NCBI GenBank assembly: GCA_944388965.1
Contig: CALXKL010000003.1
Coordinates: 124,001-188,000 of the forward strand
DNA length: 64,000 bases
From: an uncultured Spirochaetales bacterium
GTDB lineage: Bacteria; Spirochaetota; Spirochaetia; Sphaerochaetales; Sphaerochaetaceae
Reading direction: 5' to 3'
In this document: piece by piece, positions 1-9,213 of the stretch
How positions within the stretch are numbered: the stretch's first letter is position 1
How the letters are laid out: every line of letters starts with the position of its first letter
The notes under the pieces: generated by a model
What the model saw: only the letters and a program-made list of their open reading frames with translations
Databases searched by the model: none
Told to the model about the DNA's origin: nothing
Translations under genes and position numbers: made by a program

Positions 1-1
1 G

Positions 2-592
2 GACATCTTCATGTTCCACTACGCCGGACACGGAGCGGACAGCAGCGGTGACGACGACAGGCATCTGAACGGGGCGCTGGTGGTCGGAGACATCGTCTTT
101 CCTGAAATAGGATCATGGCAGAAGGAGGAGGCAAACCAGTCCAGTCTAATCACGATTGCAGAGCTGAAGATGCGCCTTGCATACATCGACGCTCCCCGGG
201 TGGTGATGCTCGACTCGTGCTACTCCGGCTCCCTGATAGGCCAGAGCGTCGGCATCGACAGGGTCGGCGACATACTCTCGTCCATCAGGTCGATGATGTA
301 CAGGGGAAGCGGTGGAAACGGACGGTACTATCTCTTCAGCGCCTGCAGGGACGACGAGGTCAGCTACGAGGATTCCGACAGGGGCCAGAGGCACGGCTTC
401 TTCTCCGCGGCGCTGCTGGAGGCTCTGGGCTACCGGTTCTACGACGACGGAATCGAAGGCCCTGGACTTCCCGACGACCCCACGATCACGACGAGCATGC
501 TCTACGAGAGGATGAGGGACGAAGGGCTTTGGGAATACCAGTCGCCGCAGATGAACCCGTACCACGTGGACCTGGTGCTGTTCACTCTGTGA
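2..592 (+). CDS. Caspase-like (peptidase C14/metacaspase) protein, 5' truncated
   Basis: This is the C-terminal part of a protein that begins before the window; the frame is open from base 2. The visible 196 residues carry both halves of a clan CD catalytic dyad: a His in HYAGHG about 7 residues in, and a Cys in DSCYSG about 60 residues later, each after a hydrophobic strand. This is the arrangement of caspase/metacaspase p20 domains. The rest (FSAC, then HGFFSAALLEAL) matches the end of the same fold. The substrate is unknown; such proteins can be free-standing proteases or effectors fused to sensor domains, and the missing N-terminus would decide which. Its last 11 bases overlap the convergent uvrB stop. 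Confidence 0.85.
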   Translation, partial: DIFMFHYAGHGADSSGDDDRHLNGALVVGDIVFPEIGSWQKEEANQSSLITIAELKMRLAYIDAPRVVMLDSCYSGSLIGQSVGIDRVGDILSSIRSMMYRGSGGNGRYYLFSACRDDEVSYEDSDRGQRHGFFSAALLEALGYRFYDDGIEGPGLPDDPTITTSMLYERMRDEGLWEYQSPQMNPYHVDLVLFTL

Positions 593-2654
593 TGAAGCGG
601 CCGGCCTTCACGCGCTCGATCTCGTCGCGGATCGTCGCGGCCTTCTCGAACTCGAGACGGTCGGCGCATTCGCGCATCTCCTTCTCCAGCGACCGGATGT
701 ATTTCCTGCGGTCCTTCTCGAGCAGGAGGTTGTAGCTGGAGCGCTGAATCCTCAGCTCCTCCTTCTGGATGTCCTCGGCGTCCTTCATCTGTCGCTCGAG
801 GATGTCCTCCACGGCCTTCCTGATCGTCTTTGGCGTTATGCCATGCTCCTTGTTGTAAGCCATCTGGACGGCGCGCCGGTGCTCGGTCTCGTTTATCGCC
901 TCCTTCATGGCATCGCTCATCTGGTCCGCATACATTATCACGCGGCCATCGGCGTTCCTCGCCGCGCGGCCGATCGTCTGGATCAGGGACGTGGCGGAGC
1001 GCAGGAAGCCGATCTTGTCGGCATCAAGTATCGCGACCAGGGCGACCTCAGGCAGGTCCAGTCCCTCCCTGAGAAGGTTTATTCCGACCAGAACGTCGAA
1101 GACCCCCTTTCTGAGGTCGGTGAGGATCTCCACCCTCTCGATGGTCTCCACCTCGCTGTGGAGATAGCGGACACGCAGACCAAGCGACGACATGTACGAG
1201 CTCAGGTCCTCGGCCATCTTCTTGGTGAGGGTCGTGACCAGGACCCTCTCACCCTTGGCTATCGTCTTGCGTATCTCCCCGTAGAGGTCCTCCATCTGTC
1301 CTTCGGTGGGACGGACCTCGACCGACGGGTCGAGCAGTCCGGTCGGTCTGATCAGCTGCTCGACGACCCTTGTGCTCTCCTTGAGCTCCGTCTTTCCGGG
1401 CGTCGCGCTGACGTAGATCCTCTGTCCGACCTTCTGATCGAACTCCTCGTATTTCAGCGGTCTGTTGTCGAGCGCCGAAGGGAGGCGGAAGCCGTAGTTG
1501 ACCAGGTTGAGCTTCCTGGAGCGGTCGCCTTCGTACATCGCGCCAATCTGCGGAAGCGTGACGTGGGACTCGTCTATGAACACGACGAAGTCGTCCGGGA
1601 AGTAGTCGAGGAGGACCGCAGGTCTCTCCCCCGGAGCCCGCCCTGCAAGCGGTCTGGAATAGTTCTCTATGCCGGAGCAGTAGCCCACCTCACGGAGCAT
1701 CTCGATGTCGTATTCCACACGGCTCTTCAGCCTCTCCTTCTCCACAAGCTTGCCCTGACTGTCGAAGTACTCGAGCTGGTCGGCCAGCTCGTTCTCGATG
1801 CGCCCGATTGCACTGTCCAGCGCCTCGCGCGGCATGACGAACTGCTTGGCCGGATAAAGAGTGAAGCTGTCCAGCCTGTCCAGCTTCTCCAGTGTGACGG
1901 GGTCGAACACGTCGATGGAGACGATCTCGTCCCAGTCCAGGGTTATCCTGACCGCGGACTCGAGGTAGGCGGGATAGATCTCTATGACATCCCCCCTGAC
2001 GCGGAACGTGCCTCGGGTCAGCACCATGTCGTTACGCTCGTACAGCATCCTGACAAGCTGCTCGAGCTCCACCTTGTGGTCGAAGACCTGTCCGACGCTG
2101 TAGGAGTGGATCATGTCCTTGATGGATACCGGATTGCCCAGACCGTATATGCAGCTGACGGTCGAGATCACTATCACGTCCCGCCTCTCCATCAGGGAGA
2201 ACGATGCGCTTAGCCTGAGGCGGTCGATCTCGTCGTTGATGTCCGCCTCCTTCTCTATGTACAGGTCCTTGCCCGGAACATACGCCTCCGGCTGGTAGTA
2301 GTCGTATGTCGACACGAAATACTCTACGGCGTTCTCCGGGAAGAACGACTTGAACTCCCTGTACAGCTGGGCTGCAAGCGTCTTGTTGTGCGACAGCACC
2401 AGTGTGGGACGGTTGATCCGCTCTATTATCTTGGCCATGGTGAAGGTCTTTCCGGAACCGGTGACGCCCTTGAGGGTCTGTGCACGGTCTCCGGCCTCGA
2501 TGCCCCTGGACAGCGCATCGATTGCCTGGCCCTGGTCTCCGGACACGTCGAACGGTGCGACCACCTTGAATGACCTGTTCTTCAGCACCGCGCCCTGGTG
2601 GACGTTGACCACGTCCTCCCCCGCCCAGGCGAATCCTCCCCTGTTCTCGCTCAT
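582..2654 (-). CDS. uvrB: Excinuclease ABC subunit B
   Basis: UvrB is the DNA damage-verification helicase of nucleotide excision repair; it is loaded by UvrA and recruits UvrC. With the chosen start it has 690 residues, close to the family norm. Walker A (GVTGSGKT) is at about residues 63-70. The beta-hairpin region YDYYQPEAYVP, the FIDESH helicase motif, the RxGRAAR-type motif VI (QTIGRAARN) and the C-terminal UvrC-binding UVR coiled coil (LEKEMRECADRLEFEKAA) are all present. A GTG 12 bases upstream is possible. The ATG at 2654 is preferred because it overlaps the htrA stop as ATGA and has GAGGTGG about 8 bases upstream, which suggests translational coupling to htrA. Confidence 0.97.
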   Translation of the reverse strand: MSENRGGFAWAGEDVVNVHQGAVLKNRSFKVVAPFDVSGDQGQAIDALSRGIEAGDRAQTLKGVTGSGKTFTMAKIIERINRPTLVLSHNKTLAAQLYREFKSFFPENAVEYFVSTYDYYQPEAYVPGKDLYIEKEADINDEIDRLRLSASFSLMERRDVIVISTVSCIYGLGNPVSIKDMIHSYSVGQVFDHKVELEQLVRMLYERNDMVLTRGTFRVRGDVIEIYPAYLESAVRITLDWDEIVSIDVFDPVTLEKLDRLDSFTLYPAKQFVMPREALDSAIGRIENELADQLEYFDSQGKLVEKERLKSRVEYDIEMLREVGYCSGIENYSRPLAGRAPGERPAVLLDYFPDDFVVFIDESHVTLPQIGAMYEGDRSRKLNLVNYGFRLPSALDNRPLKYEEFDQKVGQRIYVSATPGKTELKESTRVVEQLIRPTGLLDPSVEVRPTEGQMEDLYGEIRKTIAKGERVLVTTLTKKMAEDLSSYMSSLGLRVRYLHSEVETIERVEILTDLRKGVFDVLVGINLLREGLDLPEVALVAILDADKIGFLRSATSLIQTIGRAARNADGRVIMYADQMSDAMKEAINETEHRRAVQMAYNKEHGITPKTIRKAVEDILERQMKDAEDIQKEELRIQRSSYNLLLEKDRRKYIRSLEKEMRECADRLEFEKAATIRDEIERVKAGRFITE

Positions 2655-3901
2655 CTGATCAGCCACCTCATGTTCTCGACGGTCTGCTCGACCAGAGGGA
2701 CGTTCCTGATCGTCATGGTCTGTCCATCACGCACCACCGTCACATCCACCTTGTCGGTGCTGGAGGTGTCGGCCATGAATGCGTAGTAGTCGCTGTACCC
2801 TGATATCGGCACACCGTCAAGCGCCGTGATTATGTCTCCCCCGATGTATATCACGCTGGAGCCGTATGCGGTACGTCTGGTGCCGCCCCTCAGTCCGGCC
2901 TTGTCGGCCTGCCCCGCAGGAACAACCTGGCTCACGAGGATGCCTTCATCCACAGGAAGCCGGGCGTAGTCCACGATCATCGGGTTGAGCTCGACGGACA
3001 GGATGTCCAGAGTGCCACGGCTGACGGAGCCGTCCCTGATGATCCGGCTGGCGATGTCGACGACTGTATCCACCGGGATGGCGAAGCTTATGCCCTGCGC
3101 ACTTCCGCTGGTCGAATAGATCGCGGTCACCAGACCGACCATGCGGCCCTTGGCATCGAGCAGAGGACCTCCGCTGTTTCCGGGGTTTATGAGGGCATCG
3201 GTCTGGATGAGTCCAGACAGGGACACGCCGTCGCCGCTTGTGACGGTCCTGTCCAGGGCGGCGACCGTACCTACGCTCTGCGACCAGGAATAGCCGTACG
3301 GAGAACCGATTGCAATGACCTTCTGCCCGACGACCAGCTCTTCGGCGGACATGAACGAAAGAGGCGCCAGGCCTTCGCCATCCACCTTGATCACGGCGAT
3401 GTCCGTTATCGGGTCGCTGCCCACGAGCCTGGCATCACGCTGGTCCCCGTCCATGAATCTCACCGTGAGATCGCCTCCCTGCGAGACCACATGAGTGTTC
3501 GTCACGATGTAGCCGTCCGACGTGATGACGACACCGCAGCCCATTGCGGCGGACAGCTCACTTGATACGTAGATCTCGACCACCGACGCAGCACAGCGTT
3601 CGAACACCTTGATGTTCTGCATCTCGTCCGCCGAGTATCGCCAGCTCTGGCCTCCCTCCTCGAACAGCAGCAGTCCCTCGTCCGAGTAGAAGATGTCATC
3701 CACCTCGTAGCCGCCCAGGGCGAGCAGAGCCCTTTCGCCGCCTTCACGGCCGACACGCTCCAGCTCCCGTCTCAGGTCCTCGCTGCGCTTCTCCTGGGAT
3801 ATCCCGATGGTCCACAGCGAGAGCAGTACCAGCACCGCCACGGTCACGACGGCAAGGCAGGCGGCAAGGATGATGCGGGAAAGCGGAGGCCTCTTGTCCA
3901 T
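2651..3901 (-). CDS. HtrA/DegP-type trypsin-like serine protease with PDZ domain
   Basis: Envelope protease of 416 residues. An N-terminal transmembrane anchor lies at about residues 9-33, with the protease domain outside the cytoplasm. The catalytic triad is visible as His137 (TNTHVV), Asp167 (DITDIAV) and Ser243 (NPGNSGGP). A PDZ domain follows at about residues 300-400 (GILVSQVVPAGQADKAGL, then GGDIITALDG). The family degrades or refolds damaged envelope proteins. The start at 3901 (MDKRPP) is used because the 17 residues upstream are not hydrophobic and do not resemble the family. It is the first gene of a two-gene unit with uvrB, an unusual partner. Confidence 0.93.
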   Translation of the reverse strand: MDKRPPLSRIILAACLAVVTVAVLVLLSLWTIGISQEKRSEDLRRELERVGREGGERALLALGGYEVDDIFYSDEGLLLFEEGGQSWRYSADEMQNIKVFERCAASVVEIYVSSELSAAMGCGVVITSDGYIVTNTHVVSQGGDLTVRFMDGDQRDARLVGSDPITDIAVIKVDGEGLAPLSFMSAEELVVGQKVIAIGSPYGYSWSQSVGTVAALDRTVTSGDGVSLSGLIQTDALINPGNSGGPLLDAKGRMVGLVTAIYSTSGSAQGISFAIPVDTVVDIASRIIRDGSVSRGTLDILSVELNPMIVDYARLPVDEGILVSQVVPAGQADKAGLRGGTRRTAYGSSVIYIGGDIITALDGVPISGYSDYYAFMADTSSTDKVDVTVVRDGQTMTIRNVPLVEQTVENMRWLIR

Positions 3902-3984
3902 AATCCGTAAGCTAGCACTATGGGAGGCGACCGTCAATGAAGAGGAATGCACAACAGCGACGGCGTGGATTATAATCAGGAGCC

Positions 3985-4767
3985 ATGGACAATCATCGCA
4001 TGCTCAACGAGAGGGCCTGGGACCTTGAGGTCGAGAAGGGCAACCACTGGACCCGGCCGGTCTCGAGCCGGAGCATAGACAAGGCGCGAGGCGGATGCAT
4101 CGAGATGACGCTGACGCCGAACCGCCTCGTTCCCGCCTCATGGTGCGAAAGACTCGGCCGGGACGTGCTGGCACTTGCCTCGGGAGGAGGTCAGCAGGGT
4201 CCGCTGATCGCCGCATCCGGAAGGAACGTCACGGTCCTGGACCTGTCCAGTCGTCAGCTGGAGCAGGACGAGAGGACGGCGGAAGCCAACGGCCTTTCCC
4301 TCAGGACGGTGAAGGCCGACATGGCGGACCTTTCGGCCTTCGGCGACGGTTCGTTCGACAGCGTCGTCAATCCCGTATCGCTCAACTTCCATCCGGACAT
4401 AGACAAGGTGTACTCGCAGGTCCATCGTGTACTGCGTCCATCCGGCCTCTTCATGTTCGCCGTCGCAAATCCGATCATGTACATGTTCGATGTAGGAAAG
4501 CTCGAGAAGGGTCGCATGAAGATACGCTATACCCTTCCCTTCTCCAGCCAGGGGTCGCTTTCGCCGGCGCAGTGCAGGAGGATGGCGAGACGTGGCGACA
4601 CCTTCGAGTACAGCCATACTCTGGAGACGATCATAGGACATCTGTGCAGGACGGGATTCTCGATCATCGACTTCTACAGCGACACGAGCGACTTCGAACC
4701 TGTGGACAGCTACGTCCAGGACTGCTACATCGCCATGCTATGCATCAAGACGGACGATCCGGCCTGA
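3985..4767 (+). CDS. Class I SAM-dependent methyltransferase
   Basis: A 260-residue protein with a Methyltransf_11-type fold. Motif I appears as VLALASGGGQQGPLIAASG at about residues 61-79, followed by the acidic end of strand 2 (VTVLDLSSRQLEQ) and a motif-IV-like SFDSVVNPVSLNF. Start MDNHRM follows AGGAGCC. The substrate cannot be told from sequence; related proteins methylate small molecules, quinones or unknown acceptors. It is divergent from htrA and its 3' end overlaps the apbE 3' end by 30 bases. Confidence 0.85.
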   Translation: MDNHRMLNERAWDLEVEKGNHWTRPVSSRSIDKARGGCIEMTLTPNRLVPASWCERLGRDVLALASGGGQQGPLIAASGRNVTVLDLSSRQLEQDERTAEANGLSLRTVKADMADLSAFGDGSFDSVVNPVSLNFHPDIDKVYSQVHRVLRPSGLFMFAVANPIMYMFDVGKLEKGRMKIRYTLPFSSQGSLSPAQCRRMARRGDTFEYSHTLETIIGHLCRTGFSIIDFYSDTSDFEPVDSYVQDCYIAMLCIKTDDPA

Positions 4768-5703
4768 TGTCGTGAGCGCGAGCATTCCGACACCCATGCT
4801 ACGGCACAGCCGTCCGGCCTCCTGCGTCCCGAGCACGAAGCATGCAGTGGACAGCGCATCGGCCAATGCCCCGTCATCGCTGACTATCGACACGCTGACG
4901 ATGTCGCTGTCGGCAGGCCACCCGGTCCTGGGATCCAGTATGTGGTGGTACTCGACGCCGTCGACCTCGAAGCGTCTCTGATACGAACCCGAGGTGACGA
5001 CCGCGGCGTCAGAGCAGAGCACCGTGGCGAAATAGCCGCCTGTGGGCGCCTCGGGATTCTGGATTCCCACGACCCAGTCCTCGTCCGGGCCCTTCGACCC
5101 GAGACAGTACACGTTCCCCCCGAGATTGACTATCGCACGCTCCACGCCGCATGAGGCCAGATGCTCTGCAGCCACCTGGCTGGCGTAGCCCTTGGCGATG
5201 GCGCCCAGGTCCAGCTGGACAGCCGGATCGCTGATATACACGCTCATGTCCTCCTCGTCCAGGACCAGGCATCCAATGTCGACATGGGACACGAGGTCGG
5301 CTATCTGCGAAGCGTCCGGGACCTCATGCTCCGGGCTGCCGAAGGCCCACAGCGAGGAGAGCGCCCCAAGCAGCGGATTGAAGGCCCCTGAGGTCAGGAT
5401 CGACAGCTCCTTCGCCCTTGCCACCAGAGAGTATGTCATACCGTCGACCTGCACGGGGCATATGCCTGCGCTGCGGTTGATCCTGGCGATCTGGCTGTCC
5501 TGCGAATGACGGTCCAGTCTCCTGTCCATCTCGCGCATCAGGGCGAACGTCTGGTCGATATAGGCCTCGTCCCCTGCATCGTATACGGTGATCGAGCACT
5601 GCGTGTCCATCAGGAACTCGTATCGCGTGACCGGCTCGTCGCTGCACGAGACCGAGAGAATCAGGAGGAGCATCGCTGTAATGACAAGGGCAGGACGGAT
5701 CAT
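4738..5703 (-). CDS. apbE: FAD:protein FMN transferase (ApbE), lipoprotein
   Basis: ApbE attaches FMN to Thr/Ser of flavoproteins such as Rnf/Nqr subunits outside the cytoplasm. The start at 5703 (MIRPALV) gives a 321-residue lipoprotein precursor with lipobox SVSC around residue 20. Family features are FLMDTQCSITVYD near the N-terminus, DLGAIAKGYA (flavin/Mg binding) and the C-terminal HHILDPRTGWPA. The upstream in-frame extension contains Cys/His residues before the signal peptide and is probably not translated. The 3' overlap of 30 bases with the methyltransferase is larger than most here. Confidence 0.94.
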   Translation of the reverse strand: MIRPALVITAMLLLILSVSCSDEPVTRYEFLMDTQCSITVYDAGDEAYIDQTFALMREMDRRLDRHSQDSQIARINRSAGICPVQVDGMTYSLVARAKELSILTSGAFNPLLGALSSLWAFGSPEHEVPDASQIADLVSHVDIGCLVLDEEDMSVYISDPAVQLDLGAIAKGYASQVAAEHLASCGVERAIVNLGGNVYCLGSKGPDEDWVVGIQNPEAPTGGYFATVLCSDAAVVTSGSYQRRFEVDGVEYHHILDPRTGWPADSDIVSVSIVSDDGALADALSTACFVLGTQEAGRLCRSMGVGMLALTTSGRIVRLDA

Positions 5704-5825
5704 ATGCGGCCTCAAGGATATGACTTCGGCTGGGACAATGCAACAGTGGGGGGCATGCAAGTGTTGCACATCACGGGTTTTGGACCTAAGCTTTCCACAT
5801 GCCGCAGGAAAGCAGGTTCATCTCC

Positions 5826-7475
5826 ATGCGCACACTGCACGTCACGCTGGTCGTGATGGCCATCGTCACGCTCTCTGCCGCGCTCGCGATGCACCTGTCC
5901 ATCACCTCGCCCTCCCTGTTCACGGACGGGGCGTACAGGGCACCCTCGTCGATGGACCTGTATGTCAACGGAATCCTCGTCGAAAAGGACGTGGACCTTC
6001 CCATGACGATATCGATGGAGGAAGGGGACGTGGTCAGACTGGAAGGCCACCTGGACGACTTCGATGCAGGGCGGCGCGCCTTCATGCTGACCACGGATGC
6101 CAGCATCTTCAGGATATACGCCGACGGCCGCCTCGTCGCATCGGACGGATACGGCGACGACCTGACCGACTTCTTCCGGATGCATCATGGCTCACCACAG
6201 ATGAACATCGGCTTCTTCCCGCAGGACATGGACGTCGACGAGATAGCCATAGAGTTCGAATGCATCGCGCTTGCCAGGGGCAGACAGATTGACATAGATT
6301 CGCTGGTCCTGGGTTCTTCATGGGACATCATATCCCTGTTCAGGAACACCATACGTCTGTTCGCATGCCTGCTCGTCATCCATGCAACAATATTCGTGGC
6401 CATCCTGGCGATCGTGTCCACACACTGGAAGACGGCCTCGCCGGGAATCCTGCTGATACTTGCATTCGAGGCCCTCATGATCGCGCAGACGGTCATAGGA
6501 ATCGGAGTGCGTGACCTCTTCCACTCCAACGAACTGCTTTGGCAGATACTCGAACAGGTGGCCGCATCGCCCTACCCGATCCTCTTTCTGGCCATGACGA
6601 GGAGGATCGACCACGTCGCCTGTCTGTCCTCGACGCGCCACAGGCTGATGTCGCTGCTGCCAATGGCGATGCTCTCGCTCTCCGCCCTGTCCTATCCTGT
6701 CAGTGCGCAGGCTTCACATTTCCTGTTCCATCTCACCAAGGGTGCGAACCTCGTCGTGTGCCTGGCATACACCATCGCGATGGCCCTGGAGAAGGAGGAG
6801 GCATCCAGACATCTGATCTCGTTCTCCCTGATGATGGATGCGGCTTTCATGCTGGAACTGGTCAATGTCCCCAGCTTCTCCACGTTCAACGCGCTTCACT
6901 GTCTGAGCAACGTCATCAGGCTCGTCGCCGTAATGACATACATCACGTTCACCATCTCGCACTACCTGACCAGCGAGAAGATCGTCATCGGGCAGCTAGG
7001 TCTGGACGACATGCTCTACAGGGACAGTCTCACGGGCTGCTATACCAGGCGAAACCTGGACGAGTTCATCCATGACGACGAAGCGATCAGAGGAAGACGC
7101 CTCCACATCCTCTTCTACGACCTCGACGGTCTCAAGCCGATAAACGACAGCTTCGGACACGCGGAGGGGGACCGTCTGTTCGTCCATCTGGGAGACGTGA
7201 TCCATGACACCTTCACGGAGGACATGCCGTCCTACAGGTTCGGAGGAGACGAGTTCGTCACGATAGTCCCATGCGATGCGCACATAAGCGACGTGGAGGA
7301 CCTCGCGCTCTCCTTCGCCTGGGCATTCAGCAAGGATGCCCCGTATTCGGCGAGCCTTTCGATAGGCTGGTCGACGTACGAAGGCGGCGGCATCGAGGAG
7401 TTCGACAGATGTCTCCAGGAGGCCGACCAAAGGATGTACAGGATGAAGAGGGAGCACAGGAGGGATCCCAGATGA
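5826..7475 (+). CDS. Membrane sensor diguanylate cyclase-like protein (7TM + GGDEF), copy 1
   Basis: About 549 residues: an N-terminal signal anchor, an extracytoplasmic beta-rich domain of about 150 residues (MDLYVNGILVEKDV, then FRIYADGRLVASDG), about seven transmembrane segments (residues ~175-385), and a C-terminal GGDEF domain. The GGDEF motif is intact at residues 473-477, with the Mg/GTP residues in FYDLDGLKPIND, so cyclic di-GMP synthesis is plausible. The RxxD inhibitory site expected just before the motif is absent. The layout matches 7TMR-DISM sensor cyclases. Start MRTLHV is preferred over an upstream ATG because GCAGG precedes it. Its stop overlaps the next start as ATGA. Confidence 0.9.
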   Translation: MRTLHVTLVVMAIVTLSAALAMHLSITSPSLFTDGAYRAPSSMDLYVNGILVEKDVDLPMTISMEEGDVVRLEGHLDDFDAGRRAFMLTTDASIFRIYADGRLVASDGYGDDLTDFFRMHHGSPQMNIGFFPQDMDVDEIAIEFECIALARGRQIDIDSLVLGSSWDIISLFRNTIRLFACLLVIHATIFVAILAIVSTHWKTASPGILLILAFEALMIAQTVIGIGVRDLFHSNELLWQILEQVAASPYPILFLAMTRRIDHVACLSSTRHRLMSLLPMAMLSLSALSYPVSAQASHFLFHLTKGANLVVCLAYTIAMALEKEEASRHLISFSLMMDAAFMLELVNVPSFSTFNALHCLSNVIRLVAVMTYITFTISHYLTSEKIVIGQLGLDDMLYRDSLTGCYTRRNLDEFIHDDEAIRGRRLHILFYDLDGLKPINDSFGHAEGDRLFVHLGDVIHDTFTEDMPSYRFGGDEFVTIVPCDAHISDVEDLALSFAWAFSKDAPYSASLSIGWSTYEGGGIEEFDRCLQEADQRMYRMKREHRRDPR

Positions 7476-9181
7476 GCATGTCGCGTGGCATCACCATCCT
7501 GACGATTGTGCTTTCCATCATCGCCATTGTCTTCTCCGCAGGCATGGCGGTGCACTCTGCAGGCTACGGCAGGACGGTCTCGGGAATATACGGCGACCCC
7601 ATATACGTCGTGGAAGGCATGGACGTCACCATGAACGGAGAGCCGGTCGCACAGGACATTCCGGCCGGCCAGTGGCTGTACGAGGGACCATACGCCTTCA
7701 GCGACACGTTCACATTCACCGTGGATCTGTCGACCTTCCCGCACTATATCGACCCCACCCTCTGCTTCCGTTCCCGTTCGGCCGGCGTGCATGTCTACCA
7801 GGGAGGAAACCTGGTGTATTCCATCGAAAGCCATGGCGGGCAGAATCCGCCTTCGTTCGACGGCGGACGATACAACCTGGTCACCCTGGACGGCACGGCA
7901 ATGGAAGGGCCTCTGTCCATAGTCTTCGAGACGACATACATGGACAGCAGTCCGCTGTTCGACCCGGTCTTCTTCGGCAACAGGACGAGCCTCGTCATCC
8001 GGATCGTCGCCCGCAATGTCCCTTCTCTCATAATCGGCATGTCCATGGTCGCCGCATCGTTGCTGATCGCCTTCCTGAGCCTGACGCTCCAGAACAGGCA
8101 GGCCAGAGCGAACCTGATGTCGGCCGTCTTCCTCATCGCGATCACCGGCACCTGGATACTGACGCAGAACTGGAGCCGGCAGTTCTTCTTCTCCAACGTC
8201 ACGATGGCGCTGGACGTGTCGTACCTGATGATGGCTCTTCTTCCGCTATCGATGCTGCACTACATCAGGATGAACTACGACATAGGCATGCACAGGTCGT
8301 TCAGGCTCTTCGAGCACTTCTCCTACCTCATGATTCTCATGTATGTCGTGATGTATGTCCCGTACCTGCTGTTCGCCCGTCCATACGGCGACATCCTGAT
8401 CGTCATGGCGGCTCTGCTGGCATTCTATTTCCTCTCCCTTGTCGCAGTGTGCCTGCACCATTATGTGAAGAGGAGATTCCCGGGCGGACTATGGCTGGTG
8501 ACCGGCCTTGCCTCATACCTGTCCGCGATCGTGATCGAGCAGGTGCTCCTGACGCGGGAGAGCATACTGAGGGTCCAGATCTCGATCTATCTTCCGTATT
8601 ACATCGCGCTGTTCATCTTCCTCTTCCGTGCGGCGGCGGAGACGATGCGCAACTCGCGTTCGGCGACGGAGAAGCGGAGGATACTGGAGATGGCCTACAT
8701 GGACACGCTCACCGGAGTGCTGAACAGGAACGCCCTGGACGACAGGCTCGACAGGATATCCAGGGAGAACAGGAGGAACATCTACATTTTCATGTTCGAC
8801 ATCGACGGCATGAAGCGCTACAACGACACCTTCGGCCACAAGGCCGGCGACATGCTGGTCAGATCGATGGCCGAAAGCCTGAAGGAGGCCACCCTCGACA
8901 TGAACCGATACATCTTCCGATATGGAGGCGACGAGTTCCTGCTGATGGTCGAGGACGAGGACGAACTCGACACGGCTAGGATCGTCGAGGATGTCAGGAA
9001 CGGCTTCAGGAGGCTTGCGGGGTCCGCCCGTCTCGACTTCTCCGTCGGCGTCGTGCGTTATGACAGGAACATCCACAAGGACATCGTCGCAAGACTCGGA
9101 GAGGCCGATGCGATGATGTACTACGACAAGCAGGACGGCTCGAGGAAGTCCACCCCCCCCCGCAGGAGGAAAGGCCGGTGA
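7472..9181 (+). CDS. Membrane sensor diguanylate cyclase-like protein (7TM + GGDEF), copy 2
   Basis: A 569-residue paralogue of the preceding gene, translated from an ATGA overlap. It has a signal anchor, an extracytoplasmic beta-rich domain (DVTMNGEPVAQDI; GVHVYQGGNLVYS), seven transmembrane segments at about residues 185-390 and a GGDEF domain with intact motif at residues 485-489 (RYGGDEF). The Mg site is in FMFDIDGMKRYND. No RxxD I-site is present. The extreme C-terminus is encoded by a run of nine C (9153-9161) after which only six residues follow. The ligand is unknown; the sensor domains of the two copies differ, so they may read different signals into one output. Confidence 0.9.
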   Translation: MSMSRGITILTIVLSIIAIVFSAGMAVHSAGYGRTVSGIYGDPIYVVEGMDVTMNGEPVAQDIPAGQWLYEGPYAFSDTFTFTVDLSTFPHYIDPTLCFRSRSAGVHVYQGGNLVYSIESHGGQNPPSFDGGRYNLVTLDGTAMEGPLSIVFETTYMDSSPLFDPVFFGNRTSLVIRIVARNVPSLIIGMSMVAASLLIAFLSLTLQNRQARANLMSAVFLIAITGTWILTQNWSRQFFFSNVTMALDVSYLMMALLPLSMLHYIRMNYDIGMHRSFRLFEHFSYLMILMYVVMYVPYLLFARPYGDILIVMAALLAFYFLSLVAVCLHHYVKRRFPGGLWLVTGLASYLSAIVIEQVLLTRESILRVQISIYLPYYIALFIFLFRAAAETMRNSRSATEKRRILEMAYMDTLTGVLNRNALDDRLDRISRENRRNIYIFMFDIDGMKRYNDTFGHKAGDMLVRSMAESLKEATLDMNRYIFRYGGDEFLLMVEDEDELDTARIVEDVRNGFRRLAGSARLDFSVGVVRYDRNIHKDIVARLGEADAMMYYDKQDGSRKSTPPRRRKGR

Positions 9182-9213
9182 GCAGGGGTGATCCGGACAC
9201 CGGATGCCGCTGA

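Noticed and set aside
843-2213. Long + strand open frame opposite uvrB
   Set aside because: It is antisense to a full, conserved UvrB; its Arg/Leu/Val/His-rich translation has no family features.
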